Below, piece by piece: positions 7,677 through 14,275 of a stretch of DNA of 64,000 nt (position 1 is its first letter; every line of letters starts with the position of its first letter). The DNA lies in NCBI GenBank assembly GCA_945883755.1, contig CAMCXX010000004.1, forward strand, positions 1 through 64,000, written 5' to 3'. The notes below the pieces were generated by a model. The model saw only the letters and a list, made by a program, of their open reading frames with translations, searched no databases and had not been told where the DNA came from. The position numbers and the translations under genes were made by a program. The DNA is from Bifidobacterium breve. GTDB lineage: Bacteria; Actinomycetota; Actinomycetes; Nanopelagicales; Nanopelagicaceae.

Positions 7677-7798
7677 GGATTTCTCTCATCCGGACTTTAA
7701 CCGTCGGTTCGGGAATTTCACCCAATCCACCGGTCAATGGCTTTGACCGGGTCGCAGACTTTAACTGCCGGTTCGGAATTACACCGACCCCGAAATAC
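7677..7798 (-). promoter_or_regulatory. FMN riboswitch (RFN element)
   Basis: The minus strand shows the conserved RFN core: a GGGGTCGGTG start, an AATTCC turn, AACCGGCAGTTAAAG, a second GGGTGAAATTCCC arm, AACCGACGGTTAAAGTC, and GGATGAGAGAA. The closing P1 helix can form between GTATTTC (7792-7798) and GAAATCC (7677-7683), with one mismatch. It lies directly upstream of ribD and should repress the operon when FMN is plentiful. Confidence 0.95.
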
Positions 7799-7807
7799 AA
7801 CACCACA

Positions 7808-7813
7808 ATTCTA
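7808..7813 (-). promoter_or_regulatory. -10 box of the riboflavin operon
   Basis: TAGAAT on the minus strand places the transcript start near 7800-7802, just before the riboswitch aptamer. No good -35 element is seen. It lies back-to-back with the heliorhodopsin -10 box at 7827. Confidence 0.55.
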
Positions 7814-7826
7814 GCCCAGTTGCGGA

Positions 7827-7832
7827 TACTCT
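7827..7832 (+). promoter_or_regulatory. -10 box of the heliorhodopsin gene
   Basis: TACTCT ends 6 bases before the ATG at 7839, predicting a leaderless mRNA. The opposing riboflavin promoter is only 13 bases away, so the two polymerase footprints must overlap. Confidence 0.55.
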
Positions 7833-7838
7833 GATCAC

Positions 7839-8600
7839 ATGAAAAAAGAGATCACATCTAAGAGCCTACGTAAGTTAAATATCTACGCTGGATTGCTGCA
7901 CACAGCACAAATGGCAGCGGTCTTAATGATGAGCAGTGATTTTGCCCTGCCAATCAACGCCACATACATGGCTGGCCCACCAGGATCAACCTTCGCCCCA
8001 CAAGTAACATTATTTGAAACACCGATCGGTTTAACTGTTGCAATCTTTTTAGGATTATCAGCTCTTGCTCACTTTATTGTTGCATCACCAAGATTCTTCC
8101 CACGTTATAGCGCTGGCCTAGCTGCGCAACGAAATTACTTCCGCTGGGTTGAGTACTCAATTAGCTCATCGGTAATGGTGGTCTTAATTGCACAGGTAAC
8201 TGGTGTTGCTGATGTAGTTGCGATCATTGCATTGTTTGGTGTTAACGCATCGATGATTTTATTTGGTTGGCTACAAGAGAAGTATGAGAATCCAGGAAAT
8301 GGTGGCTGGCTACCATTTATCTTTGGCTGTATAGCTGGAGCTGTGCCATGGCTAGCTATTTTATTTTATGTATTTTCAATCGGCGGCGTTGGTGAAGAGT
8401 CAGCACCTGCCTTTGTATACTTCATCGTACTTACCATCTTCCTATTCTTTAACTCATTTGCACTTGTGCAGTGGTTGCAATACAAGAAGGTTGGCAGGTG
8501 GAGTAATTACCTAAATGGTGAGCGCACCTACATCACCTTGTCACTGCTTGCTAAATCAGCACTTGCTTGGCAGATCTTTGCCAATACGTTAATTCCATAA
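7839..8600 (+). CDS. heliorhodopsin
   Basis: This 253-residue seven-helix protein is a heliorhodopsin, the retinal-protein family that is distant from type 1 rhodopsins and sits inverted in the membrane. Diagnostic segments include NDFALP-like DFALPINATYMAGPPG (34-49), FRWVEYSISSSVM (101-113) with the counterion E105, FGVNASMILFGWLQEKYE (133-150), and SLLAKSALAWQIF (235-247) with the retinal-binding Schiff-base lysine K239. H21 and H78 match the conserved retinal-pocket histidines. Heliorhodopsins have a long photocycle and no clear pumping; a sensory or enzyme-modulating role has been proposed. No retinal-synthesis gene is in the window. A small membrane protein follows after 14 bases. Confidence 0.96.
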   Translation: MKKEITSKSLRKLNIYAGLLHTAQMAAVLMMSSDFALPINATYMAGPPGSTFAPQVTLFETPIGLTVAIFLGLSALAHFIVASPRFFPRYSAGLAAQRNYFRWVEYSISSSVMVVLIAQVTGVADVVAIIALFGVNASMILFGWLQEKYENPGNGGWLPFIFGCIAGAVPWLAILFYVFSIGGVGEESAPAFVYFIVLTIFLFFNSFALVQWLQYKKVGRWSNYLNGERTYITLSLLAKSALAWQIFANTLIP

Positions 8601-8614
8601 GGTAGAGAATTAGC

Positions 8615-8986
8615 ATGCGTGTAAATGGAGTACGTAAAACTCTTAAAGCAGGATCAGTTGTTTTTGGTGGCTCGGCGATAGTTCTCATAGTTATTCCATC
8701 AATATTTATAGATTTACTGGCGCTAGATTCAACAAATCAGATGCAATGGTCAATGCGAATGATCGGTGTGACCGTTTTTGCTCTTGCTGGAAATATGTGG
8801 CAAAACTCGGAGCAAATTTCAGTAACTCGTTTAATGCAGGTAGCCCAAGTTATGTTCATCAGTGCAGCCTCCCTGGGGATATTAACTCTATTGATACCAG
8901 CAGAGTTGACTTGGTTTACTTGTTTCTACGCCGCTATTGGCTTTGCATTTGCGATCTCTTACTTAATAAATCTGATAAAAAACTAA
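8615..8986 (+). CDS. four-helix membrane protein, likely co-transcribed with heliorhodopsin
   Basis: This 123-residue protein is not recognised. Hydrophobic segments lie at about 14-36, 47-62, 74-94 and 98-119, giving a compact four-helix protein with a basic N-terminus. The ATG follows the heliorhodopsin stop by 14 bases, with a weak AAGGTAGAG sequence upstream and no separate promoter seen, so it should share the heliorhodopsin transcript. It ends against the protease terminator hairpin on the other strand. A role as membrane partner of heliorhodopsin is only suggested by position. Confidence 0.75.
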   Translation: MRVNGVRKTLKAGSVVFGGSAIVLIVIPSIFIDLLALDSTNQMQWSMRMIGVTVFALAGNMWQNSEQISVTRLMQVAQVMFISAASLGILTLLIPAELTWFTCFYAAIGFAFAISYLINLIKN

Positions 8987-9004
8987 ACGCCTTACGGTTT
9001 AGTT
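8977..9004 (-). terminator. intrinsic terminator of the secreted protease gene
   Basis: On the minus strand AACTAAAC (9004-8997) and GTTTAGTT (8988-8981) form a perfect 8-base stem with an 8-base loop, running into six Ts (8982-8977). It overlaps the stop codon of the plus-strand gene at 8615-8986, and could also slow read-through from that side. Confidence 0.65.
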
Positions 9005-9057
9005 CCGAGTTTATGGAAAGTGGCAGGGTTAGCGCCGGCTTATTTATAAGGTTGTTT

Positions 9058-11157
9058 TTACGACGGAGTTGGGGTTGGCGTCGGAGTTGGGGTTGGCGTC
9101 GGAGTTGGCGCTGGGGTTGGTGCAGTTGAAGGCATAGTGATCGACATCGATTGAGCAGATGCCACAGAACTTCCAATTGAATTACTTGCCTTGACGGTAA
9201 ATGTGTAAGTAACGCCAGGAGTTAAGCCGGAAATATTTAAGCTACCGCCACCTGATTGATTAATAGTGTTAATTCGATTTCCAGGTGAAGAAGTAACTGC
9301 ATATGAAGAAATTGCTGACCAGCCATCTAACTCTGGTGCCGCAAATGAAATGGTAGCTGTATACGAATCGACGGCTACGACAGATGTGATGCTGGGTGCA
9401 CCTGGCACTGTTTGAGTTGGTGCAGTTATAAATTCTGTGTCATAACCGGTACCACTGCCAGAGAGATTAGTTGCCGTAACTAAGCAGATTAGGTATTTGC
9501 CCTTAATTTGATCAAGTACTTGCTTGGTTAAGGTTAAAGTGTTGGACCTTCCTAGAACTGTAGCGAGAGGTGAGGTATAGGAACCGTAGGAACTACTACC
9601 GAATCCCCACTCGTAACTCAGTGAATCGTAGTTAGAAGAGCTTGAACCTGTGCAAGTAGCAACCGAACCAATGCTTGGAGTCGTTCCGTTAGTGATTCCA
9701 CTGATTGAACTACTCGCTGAGTACGGAGATGAGGGTGTTGAGATATATTCGAAATCATAGGCAATTGTTTGTCCACCACCGTTTACTCCGGTCGCAGAAC
9801 AGATTAAGTATTTACCAAATAATGATCGGAGCACAGCTTCAGATAAATAAAGAGATGAAGCACTAGAAACTAAGGTTGATTTAGATGGATCAAAAGAGTA
9901 ACTAGATGCAGCTGAGTACCACGCATAGTTTGTACTTTCCACTTCGTTACTCCAGGTGACGCCACCACATGTGAGAGATGTGCCCAATTTGGCATAAGTA
10001 GAATAAGAAGTTCCCGTCATGCCTGAAATTGTTGGATAAGTTGTGAGTGAAGGTTTACTTGGAACGGTTATTGAAACACTCACGGGTAGGCTAGCGGTTC
10101 GGGAACTTCCGGTAACTTCGCAGGTGAATGTTTGACCTGCATTACTTGCAGTTAACTGAATAGATTTTGACACAATTCCCGAAGCGTTATACGGCGCAGT
10201 CCATTTGTATCTAATCTGTGTTGTATTTTCACTCCAGGTTCCAGTTTCACATGTAATGACAGATCCAACTCGGGCGGATCCAGTAATCGATGGTCTGACC
10301 GTATACGAAGGAGCTGCACGGTTTACTGATGTAGCAGCTTGGGTTGCAACCGCAACTCCAGATTTAATATCTTTTAGGAAATATGTAACCCTGGAAAAAA
10401 TCGATGGTTTACCTAAATCACACTCTCTCATTCCCCAACTTGTAACACCAATAATTACTTCAACATCATTGACAATAGTTGTTAGCGGTCCACCTGAATC
10501 TCCATTACAAGCGCCGGCGTATATTCTCTCCGACCTAATGTACTGACCAGCTGCCAGCATTGTCGTTGATGAATACCCCAATTTAGACATACTCTTTTTT
10601 GCGGCGGCATCCTGGTTAGGTATCTTTGCAGTTCGAAGGAATGTCGCACTCACGCCATTTTGATCCACACCCCAGCCATATAAAGTGTAATTCTTCAATT
10701 TATTTATCTTTGCATTCATGGCAGTAGTTGGTAATGTAATTGGCAGTATATTTGTTACTGGTTTAGTTAATTTCAGAATTCCAATATCGTTAACGATTTT
10801 CTTTGTGCTATATCTAGGATTGCGCCAAGCTGCATTTACTTCAAGTAGTGGTACATCTTCTTCGATGGTATTTGCACCTAGCTTTACAAAATAAAAACCT
10901 TGATCCATCACACAGTGGGCCGCTGTTAAAACTTTATCTGGTTCTATTAAAGAACCCGAGCAAATAAAAGTAGGTTTGTAATAATCCTCCGCTGATTCTG
11001 CATACCAGATCTGCGCTACCCATGGCTTGCTGATCGCAGCATCGGTTATCTCTGATCCATTGACCACAGCCTTTGCAGGACTTGAAATTAGTCCTAGAAC
11101 AGAGAGCGTGAGTGCAAGCGAAAGCAATAGCCTTACTAAACCGGAGATCTTCTTCAC
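9058..11157 (-). CDS. secreted trypsin-like serine protease with Ig-like and FN3 domains
   Basis: The 699-residue protein has a signal peptide (1-30) followed by an S1 (trypsin-like) protease domain. The mature start VVNGSE resembles the activation site; the triad is H81 (TAAHC), D124 (NDIGILKL) and S221 (GDSGGP). After about residue 270 come roughly three repeated Ig-like modules with paired cysteines and conserved tryptophans, then a fibronectin type III domain (about 580-675), and a C-terminal Pro-Thr repeat tail. The start is GTG, with TACACT 6 bases upstream. It is exported and probably degrades protein. No sortase motif or membrane anchor follows the tail, so attachment is unclear. Confidence 0.9.
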   Translation of the reverse strand: MKKISGLVRLLLSLALTLSVLGLISSPAKAVVNGSEITDAAISKPWVAQIWYAESAEDYYKPTFICSGSLIEPDKVLTAAHCVMDQGFYFVKLGANTIEEDVPLLEVNAAWRNPRYSTKKIVNDIGILKLTKPVTNILPITLPTTAMNAKINKLKNYTLYGWGVDQNGVSATFLRTAKIPNQDAAAKKSMSKLGYSSTTMLAAGQYIRSERIYAGACNGDSGGPLTTIVNDVEVIIGVTSWGMRECDLGKPSIFSRVTYFLKDIKSGVAVATQAATSVNRAAPSYTVRPSITGSARVGSVITCETGTWSENTTQIRYKWTAPYNASGIVSKSIQLTASNAGQTFTCEVTGSSRTASLPVSVSITVPSKPSLTTYPTISGMTGTSYSTYAKLGTSLTCGGVTWSNEVESTNYAWYSAASSYSFDPSKSTLVSSASSLYLSEAVLRSLFGKYLICSATGVNGGGQTIAYDFEYISTPSSPYSASSSISGITNGTTPSIGSVATCTGSSSSNYDSLSYEWGFGSSSYGSYTSPLATVLGRSNTLTLTKQVLDQIKGKYLICLVTATNLSGSGTGYDTEFITAPTQTVPGAPSITSVVAVDSYTATISFAAPELDGWSAISSYAVTSSPGNRINTINQSGGGSLNISGLTPGVTYTFTVKASNSIGSSVASAQSMSITMPSTAPTPAPTPTPTPTPTPTPTPS
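9062..9121 (-). repeat. tandem repeat encoding the Pro-Thr tail
   Basis: An imperfect 18-base unit, with the plus-strand pattern GGCGTCGGAGTTGGGGTT, is repeated about three times and encodes alternating Pro and Thr at the extreme C-terminus of the protease. It is a candidate for slippage length variation. Confidence 0.7.
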
Positions 11158-11163
11158 CTATCT

Positions 11164-11169
11164 AGTGTA
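11164..11169 (-). promoter_or_regulatory. -10 box of the protease gene
   Basis: TACACT ends 6 bases before the GTG at 11157, predicting a leaderless transcript. Confidence 0.5.
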
Positions 11170-11202
11170 TTCCTAGAGAATTGAAAATGAAGATTTCTCT
11201 TT

Positions 11203-11373
11203 TTATTTACGCTTAAGTCGGCGAAGGGATCTCTTAATCTCTCTTCGCCTGGCTCGCTCAGCCTTTGTTGATGGTGAGTCAAAGGTCCAGCGCAATAATG
11301 GAATAAAGATGAGCAGCGCCACGAAACCACCTAGGCTTTGAAGAAAGAGCGCATTATTTATTCCGCCAAGCAT
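11203..11373 (-). CDS. 56-residue basic membrane protein
   Basis: The open frame extends to 11565, but the part beyond 11373 overlaps the DUF4287/DUF1801 gene antisense and is not protein-like. Starting at the ATG 11371-11373 gives 56 residues: a hydrophobic helix (about 12-28) followed by a strongly basic Arg/Lys-rich C-terminus. TATAGT lies exactly 6 bases upstream of this ATG, which supports the start. The function is unknown. It lies upstream of the protease gene, which has its own promoter. Confidence 0.6.
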   Translation of the reverse strand: MLGGINNALFLQSLGGFVALLIFIPLLRWTFDSPSTKAERARRREIKRSLRRLKRK

Positions 11374-11379
11374 GCATGA

Positions 11380-11385
11380 ACTATA
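11380..11385 (-). promoter_or_regulatory. -10 box of the 56-residue membrane protein gene
   Basis: TATAGT ends 6 bases before the ATG at 11373. A divergent -10 box for the gene at 11407 begins 10 bases away. Confidence 0.5.
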
Positions 11386-11394
11386 ACCAAATAA

Positions 11395-11400
11395 TAAGAT
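11395..11400 (+). promoter_or_regulatory. -10 box of the DUF4287/DUF1801 gene
   Basis: TAAGAT ends 6 bases before the second in-frame ATG (11407), not the first (11401), and so favours 11407 as the start of a leaderless transcript. Confidence 0.5.
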
Positions 11401-11406
11401 ATGGAA

Positions 11407-11952
11407 ATGGCCACAGCAGATCGCAAATCTCACTTCCCATCGATTGAGAAGAGATATGGCATGCCAATGGCACATTGGTTTAAGCAGATGGAACGGGTTG
11501 CCGGCAAGAAGTATCCAGAGCAGATTGCTTTTCTGCGAGAGAACCATGGCTTTTCGCAAGCCCATGCCAACGCCTTAGTTATGTATACACGTGGCTCAAA
11601 GAGTGCAAAGAGATTTAATACCCTTGATCAATACTTAGCGCCATTTGATCCAATTAAGAAGAAGACGGTTAAAGCAATATTCAAAGCGGCTAAGGCAAAG
11701 TATCCCAAGATGGAGATTGTGATTGCTTGGAATCATCCGCAGCTTAAGTTGGGTGATGATTACATCCTGGGAGTTTCAGTATTAAAAAATCATATTTTGC
11801 TTGGCCCATGGGGCGATAAAGTAATAACGCGATTTGCCGATCGATTGGTGGATTACAAGACCAATAAGAAAACTATCCAAGTGCCGGTTGACTGGAAGGT
11901 AAATGCGAAGTTGCTGCAGGATATTGTTAAAGATCGGGTTAAAGAGCTGTAA
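11407..11952 (+). CDS. DUF4287 and DUF1801 domain protein
   Basis: The 181-residue soluble protein joins two small domains of unknown function. The N-terminal part (about 8-70) looks like DUF4287, with GMPMAHWFKQ and a helical region containing ENHGFSQAHANALV. The C-terminal part (about 75-175) resembles DUF1801 / YdhG-like proteins, with YLAPFDPIKKKTVKAIFK, a WNHPQLK segment and GVSVLKNHILLGPW. The first possible ATG is at 11401, but the TANNNT rule points to 11407. Its stop abuts the convergent gene. No function can be given. Confidence 0.8.
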   Translation: MATADRKSHFPSIEKRYGMPMAHWFKQMERVAGKKYPEQIAFLRENHGFSQAHANALVMYTRGSKSAKRFNTLDQYLAPFDPIKKKTVKAIFKAAKAKYPKMEIVIAWNHPQLKLGDDYILGVSVLKNHILLGPWGDKVITRFADRLVDYKTNKKTIQVPVDWKVNAKLLQDIVKDRVKEL

Positions 11953-12342
11953 TTAAATCTTCACCACCGCATCAATTACCTCTTCAGGTGTCGCCCCTGC
12001 TTTAACCTCTTCGCCAACATTAGTTGGAATTCCATTTAACTGCGCAGTTGCAAGAAGTGTCATTTGCGCTGCGATCTCAGTCATCCAAAAAAGTGAGCTA
12101 GGGCCAGCACGATCAAAGATGCGTTGTGCCTGTGCCAGTTGATCATCACTAAACTTCTCTCGATCATTTTTATCATCATCTAAAACACGCAGTAGGTAAT
12201 TTTTAATATCTAAGGCGATACCTGTGGCATCGCTGGAGGATTCAAGGAGATCCTTTAACTCAGTATCTAGGCTTTTCTTTCGTCGCTTCTTGCGATTTAA
12301 AAAGAGGTAGATCAAGGTGAAGAGGAATAGAAATTCAAACAT
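11953..12342 (-). CDS. membrane-anchored protein of unknown function
   Basis: This 129-residue protein has an N-terminal hydrophobic anchor (about 2-15), a basic RKKRRKK stop-transfer, an acidic region, and a helical C-terminal domain. It is not recognised. An upstream GTG at 12348 is possible, but AAGGAG sits 5 bases before the ATG at 12342, so I start there. It is divergent from tspO and abuts the DUF1801 gene's stop. Confidence 0.65.
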   Translation of the reverse strand: MFEFLFLFTLIYLFLNRKKRRKKSLDTELKDLLESSSDATGIALDIKNYLLRVLDDDKNDREKFSDDQLAQAQRIFDRAGPSSLFWMTEIAAQMTLLATAQLNGIPTNVGEEVKAGATPEEVIDAVVKI

Positions 12343-12405
12343 CGGCACTCCTTGCAGTGGTTAGGAGAGAAAGTTAGCAACCGCTACCGACAGTAGTGCT
12401 TTGAT

Positions 12406-12424
12406 ACCTATCTGTTGAATAGGT
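12406..12424. repeat. inverted repeat upstream of tspO
   Basis: ACCTAT and ATAGGT form a perfect 6-base inverted repeat with a 7-base spacer. It lies immediately upstream of the tspO -10 box, where a repressor could bind. No bound protein is identified. Confidence 0.4.
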
Positions 12425-12428
12425 GGGA

Positions 12429-12434
12429 TAGAGT
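12429..12434 (+). promoter_or_regulatory. -10 box of the tspO-like gene
   Basis: TAGAGT ends 6 bases before the ATG at 12441, predicting a leaderless mRNA. Confidence 0.5.
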
Positions 12435-12440
12435 CGGTTT

Positions 12441-12905
12441 ATGATCAAGGCAGCTGGCTCGATTGCAGGTATTGCGCTAGTTCTGACTTATGCCATTGGT
12501 TCTGGTCTGTGGGTCAATACTGGTGATAATTGGTATCGATCTTTGAATGCCCCAAAGTGGCAGCCACCAGATTTTATCTTTGGCGTCATCTGGCCATACA
12601 ACTTTATTGTTTTAGGAGTTGCCGCGGTAAATGTCTCGCAGCGCCTTAGCACTGGCTGGGTGATTACTTACCTAAGTATCTTTGCGGTCAGCATTGCCTG
12701 CGCTTTAACTTGGGCTTATCAATTTTATCAACCACATAATTTATCGGCTGCCTCTATCGCTTTAACCCTAGTTGCCATCCTGACGATTCCATTATTAATT
12801 ATCGCCTTTAAGGTTTCAGTAGGAATTGGTCTGCTATTGGTGCCTTACCAACTTTGGGTAGCAATCGCTTCATTTCTTAGCTGGAACTACGCCAAACTTA
12901 ATTAA
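12441..12905 (+). CDS. tspO: TspO/MBR family tryptophan-rich membrane protein
   Basis: The 154-residue protein has the five-helix TspO / peripheral benzodiazepine receptor pattern: WYRSLNAPKWQPPDFIFGVIWPYNF (about 33-56) with the conserved W-Y-x-L-x-K-P-x-W-x-P-P arrangement, and a last helix VPYQLWVAIASFLSWNYAKLN. In bacteria TspO proteins bind porphyrins and heme-like ligands; in photosynthetic Rhodobacter TspO acts as an oxygen- and light-related sensor. It converges on the HNH nuclease gene with a 4-base overlap. An inverted repeat at its promoter suggests regulation. Confidence 0.9.
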   Translation: MIKAAGSIAGIALVLTYAIGSGLWVNTGDNWYRSLNAPKWQPPDFIFGVIWPYNFIVLGVAAVNVSQRLSTGWVITYLSIFAVSIACALTWAYQFYQPHNLSAASIALTLVAILTIPLLIIAFKVSVGIGLLLVPYQLWVAIASFLSWNYAKLN

Positions 12906-13567
12906 TCTTTAAGACAGCTATCTAGTAACTTACTTATTGCCGCCTTCTCTGGTGGCGTTACCCACAACTTGTACTTCTCTTTAACTAAAACTTGGCGTGC
13001 AACGTAAGTGCATCGGTATGACTTATATGGTGGCAGCCAGGTAGCCGCATCACCATCACCCTTTTGCCGATTTAATCTAAAATCAACAGCAATCAAATTA
13101 AGTGGATCATTAGCAAAGTTTGTTCGCTGCAAAGTAGTTAACTTAAAGCCACCAGTCTGCCAAGCATTTGATAGCGCAACCAGATGATCAATATCTATAT
13201 TTGATGAGGATTGGCTTAGATCAAAGATAATCTCCTTATTGCTGAATGGATCCAATAATTTGCCAGCAACTACCTTGCAATTATCACTGCCTTCCCTAAA
13301 GACAACCATAGTTAGATCTCGCTTTAAAGTATCATTTCTGGCATCACAACCATTGCGATCTGGATCCCGCCAATGTGGAAATTTATCTCGGCTATACCCG
13401 GTTTTTGGTGCACGACCTTTTACGGCCAATTTATTTAAAGAGCTTAATGCCGCTTCATATTGAGATTTATTAGCTGGTGAATTTGCAGTTGTGCTTTCAA
13501 CTCCAGTTGCTGGTGAGATAGGAATTAATAGAGCGGTGATTAATAAGGTAGATCCAAGCCGTCTCAT
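12902..13567 (-). CDS. secreted HNH (DUF1524-type) nuclease
   Basis: The 221-residue protein has a signal peptide (about 1-23) and a C-terminal domain like those of the GmrSD/DUF1524 HNH family widely exported by actinobacteria. The central DIDHLVALSNAW motif (125-136) contains the catalytic H128, and NLIAVDFRLNRQKGDGDAATW supplies the Asn and the C-terminal part of the beta-beta-alpha metal site. The cysteines at about 74, 97, 185 and 218 may form disulfides. A role in nutrient nucleic acid degradation is likely but inferred. TAAACT lies 6 bases before the ATG. Confidence 0.85.
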   Translation of the reverse strand: MRRLGSTLLITALLIPISPATGVESTTANSPANKSQYEAALSSLNKLAVKGRAPKTGYSRDKFPHWRDPDRNGCDARNDTLKRDLTMVVFREGSDNCKVVAGKLLDPFSNKEIIFDLSQSSSNIDIDHLVALSNAWQTGGFKLTTLQRTNFANDPLNLIAVDFRLNRQKGDGDAATWLPPYKSYRCTYVARQVLVKEKYKLWVTPPEKAAISKLLDSCLKD

Positions 13568-13573
13568 CTAATT

Positions 13574-13579
13574 AGTTTA
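13574..13579 (-). promoter_or_regulatory. -10 box of the secreted HNH nuclease gene
   Basis: TAAACT ends 6 bases before the ATG at 13567, predicting a leaderless transcript. Confidence 0.5.
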
Positions 13580-13600
13580 CTGGCAGATACAGCTGATTCC

Positions 13601-14275
13601 TTATAAAGTGAAGATTAAAGCGATCATAACTACTGAGGTAATTGGCAGCGCTTGAATCAAAGCTTGTAATGTTGAGATTAAATGCGCTGGCCCATTGCGG
13701 CGATGTGAGAATGCACCAAGCACAGAGATAATGACTGGATAGGTAGATAAGGCACCCGATACTCTTGAACCTAAAGTGTTAGCAAGACCAGTTAAAACCA
13801 AGATTAAGACCATAGTGGTCAGCAACCTCACTGGTAACTCCCACTTAGGCGCACTCACCTTGTCCACCGGTTTTTCATAAGCTGGAAAGAGTGCCAGTGC
13901 GATCGCCCAAAGAAAAAATAAGGAGATGATCGCGCCAATATCTGAAAAGTTAATTTGATTGAAGATATAACCGCTTATACAAACTGCAATGGTGGCAACT
14001 GTGATCGCCCTGCCCCACTTAAGTTTTCCAGCAGCTAATGCATAAACATAAGAGAAAACAATTAAGGATAATTGGCCAATTAATACGCCAAGGGCTGCAG
14101 TTTTGGCAAAGGATTGACCCTCTTGTAAGCCAACAATTAAAACAAATGGGCCGGTAGTAAGGGGTAGGCCAAGAAATAAGCCACCCATTCGAGCGCTGTA
14201 CCTACTTTGCAGGATAGAGATAATCCAAACAAAAAATGGTGCTAAAAATAACTTTAATGCCAACAGTAATGTCAC
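13601..14275 (-). CDS. multi-helix membrane protein of unknown function
   Basis: This 224-residue protein is almost entirely hydrophobic, with about seven predicted helices and a short charged loop near 132-148. No family is recognised. A LGLPLTTGPF segment near 36-45 and a later LSTYPVIISVLGAFSHRRNGP segment resemble two halves of a duplicated transporter-like fold, but this is weak. It overlaps the hflX stop by 4 bases, so it is the last gene of the miaB-hflX operon. Confidence 0.75.
   Translation of the reverse strand: MTLLLALKLFLAPFFVWIISILQSRYSARMGGLFLGLPLTTGPFVLIVGLQEGQSFAKTAALGVLIGQLSLIVFSYVYALAAGKLKWGRAITVATIAVCISGYIFNQINFSDIGAIISLFFLWAIALALFPAYEKPVDKVSAPKWELPVRLLTTMVLILVLTGLANTLGSRVSGALSTYPVIISVLGAFSHRRNGPAHLISTLQALIQALPITSVVMIALIFTL

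Noticed and set aside
7588-7806. N-terminal extension of ribD
   Set aside because: The extra 73 codons are the FMN riboswitch read as protein; a good Shine-Dalgarno sequence precedes the ATG at 7587.
9062-9121. Possible CRISPR-like array
   Set aside because: Units are about 18 bases with no spacers and encode Pro-Thr in the protease frame.
8746-9129. Open frame over the end of the 8615 gene and into the protease repeats
   Set aside because: It is a shadow: half overlaps the small membrane protein gene and the rest is the opposite strand of the Pro-Thr repeat.
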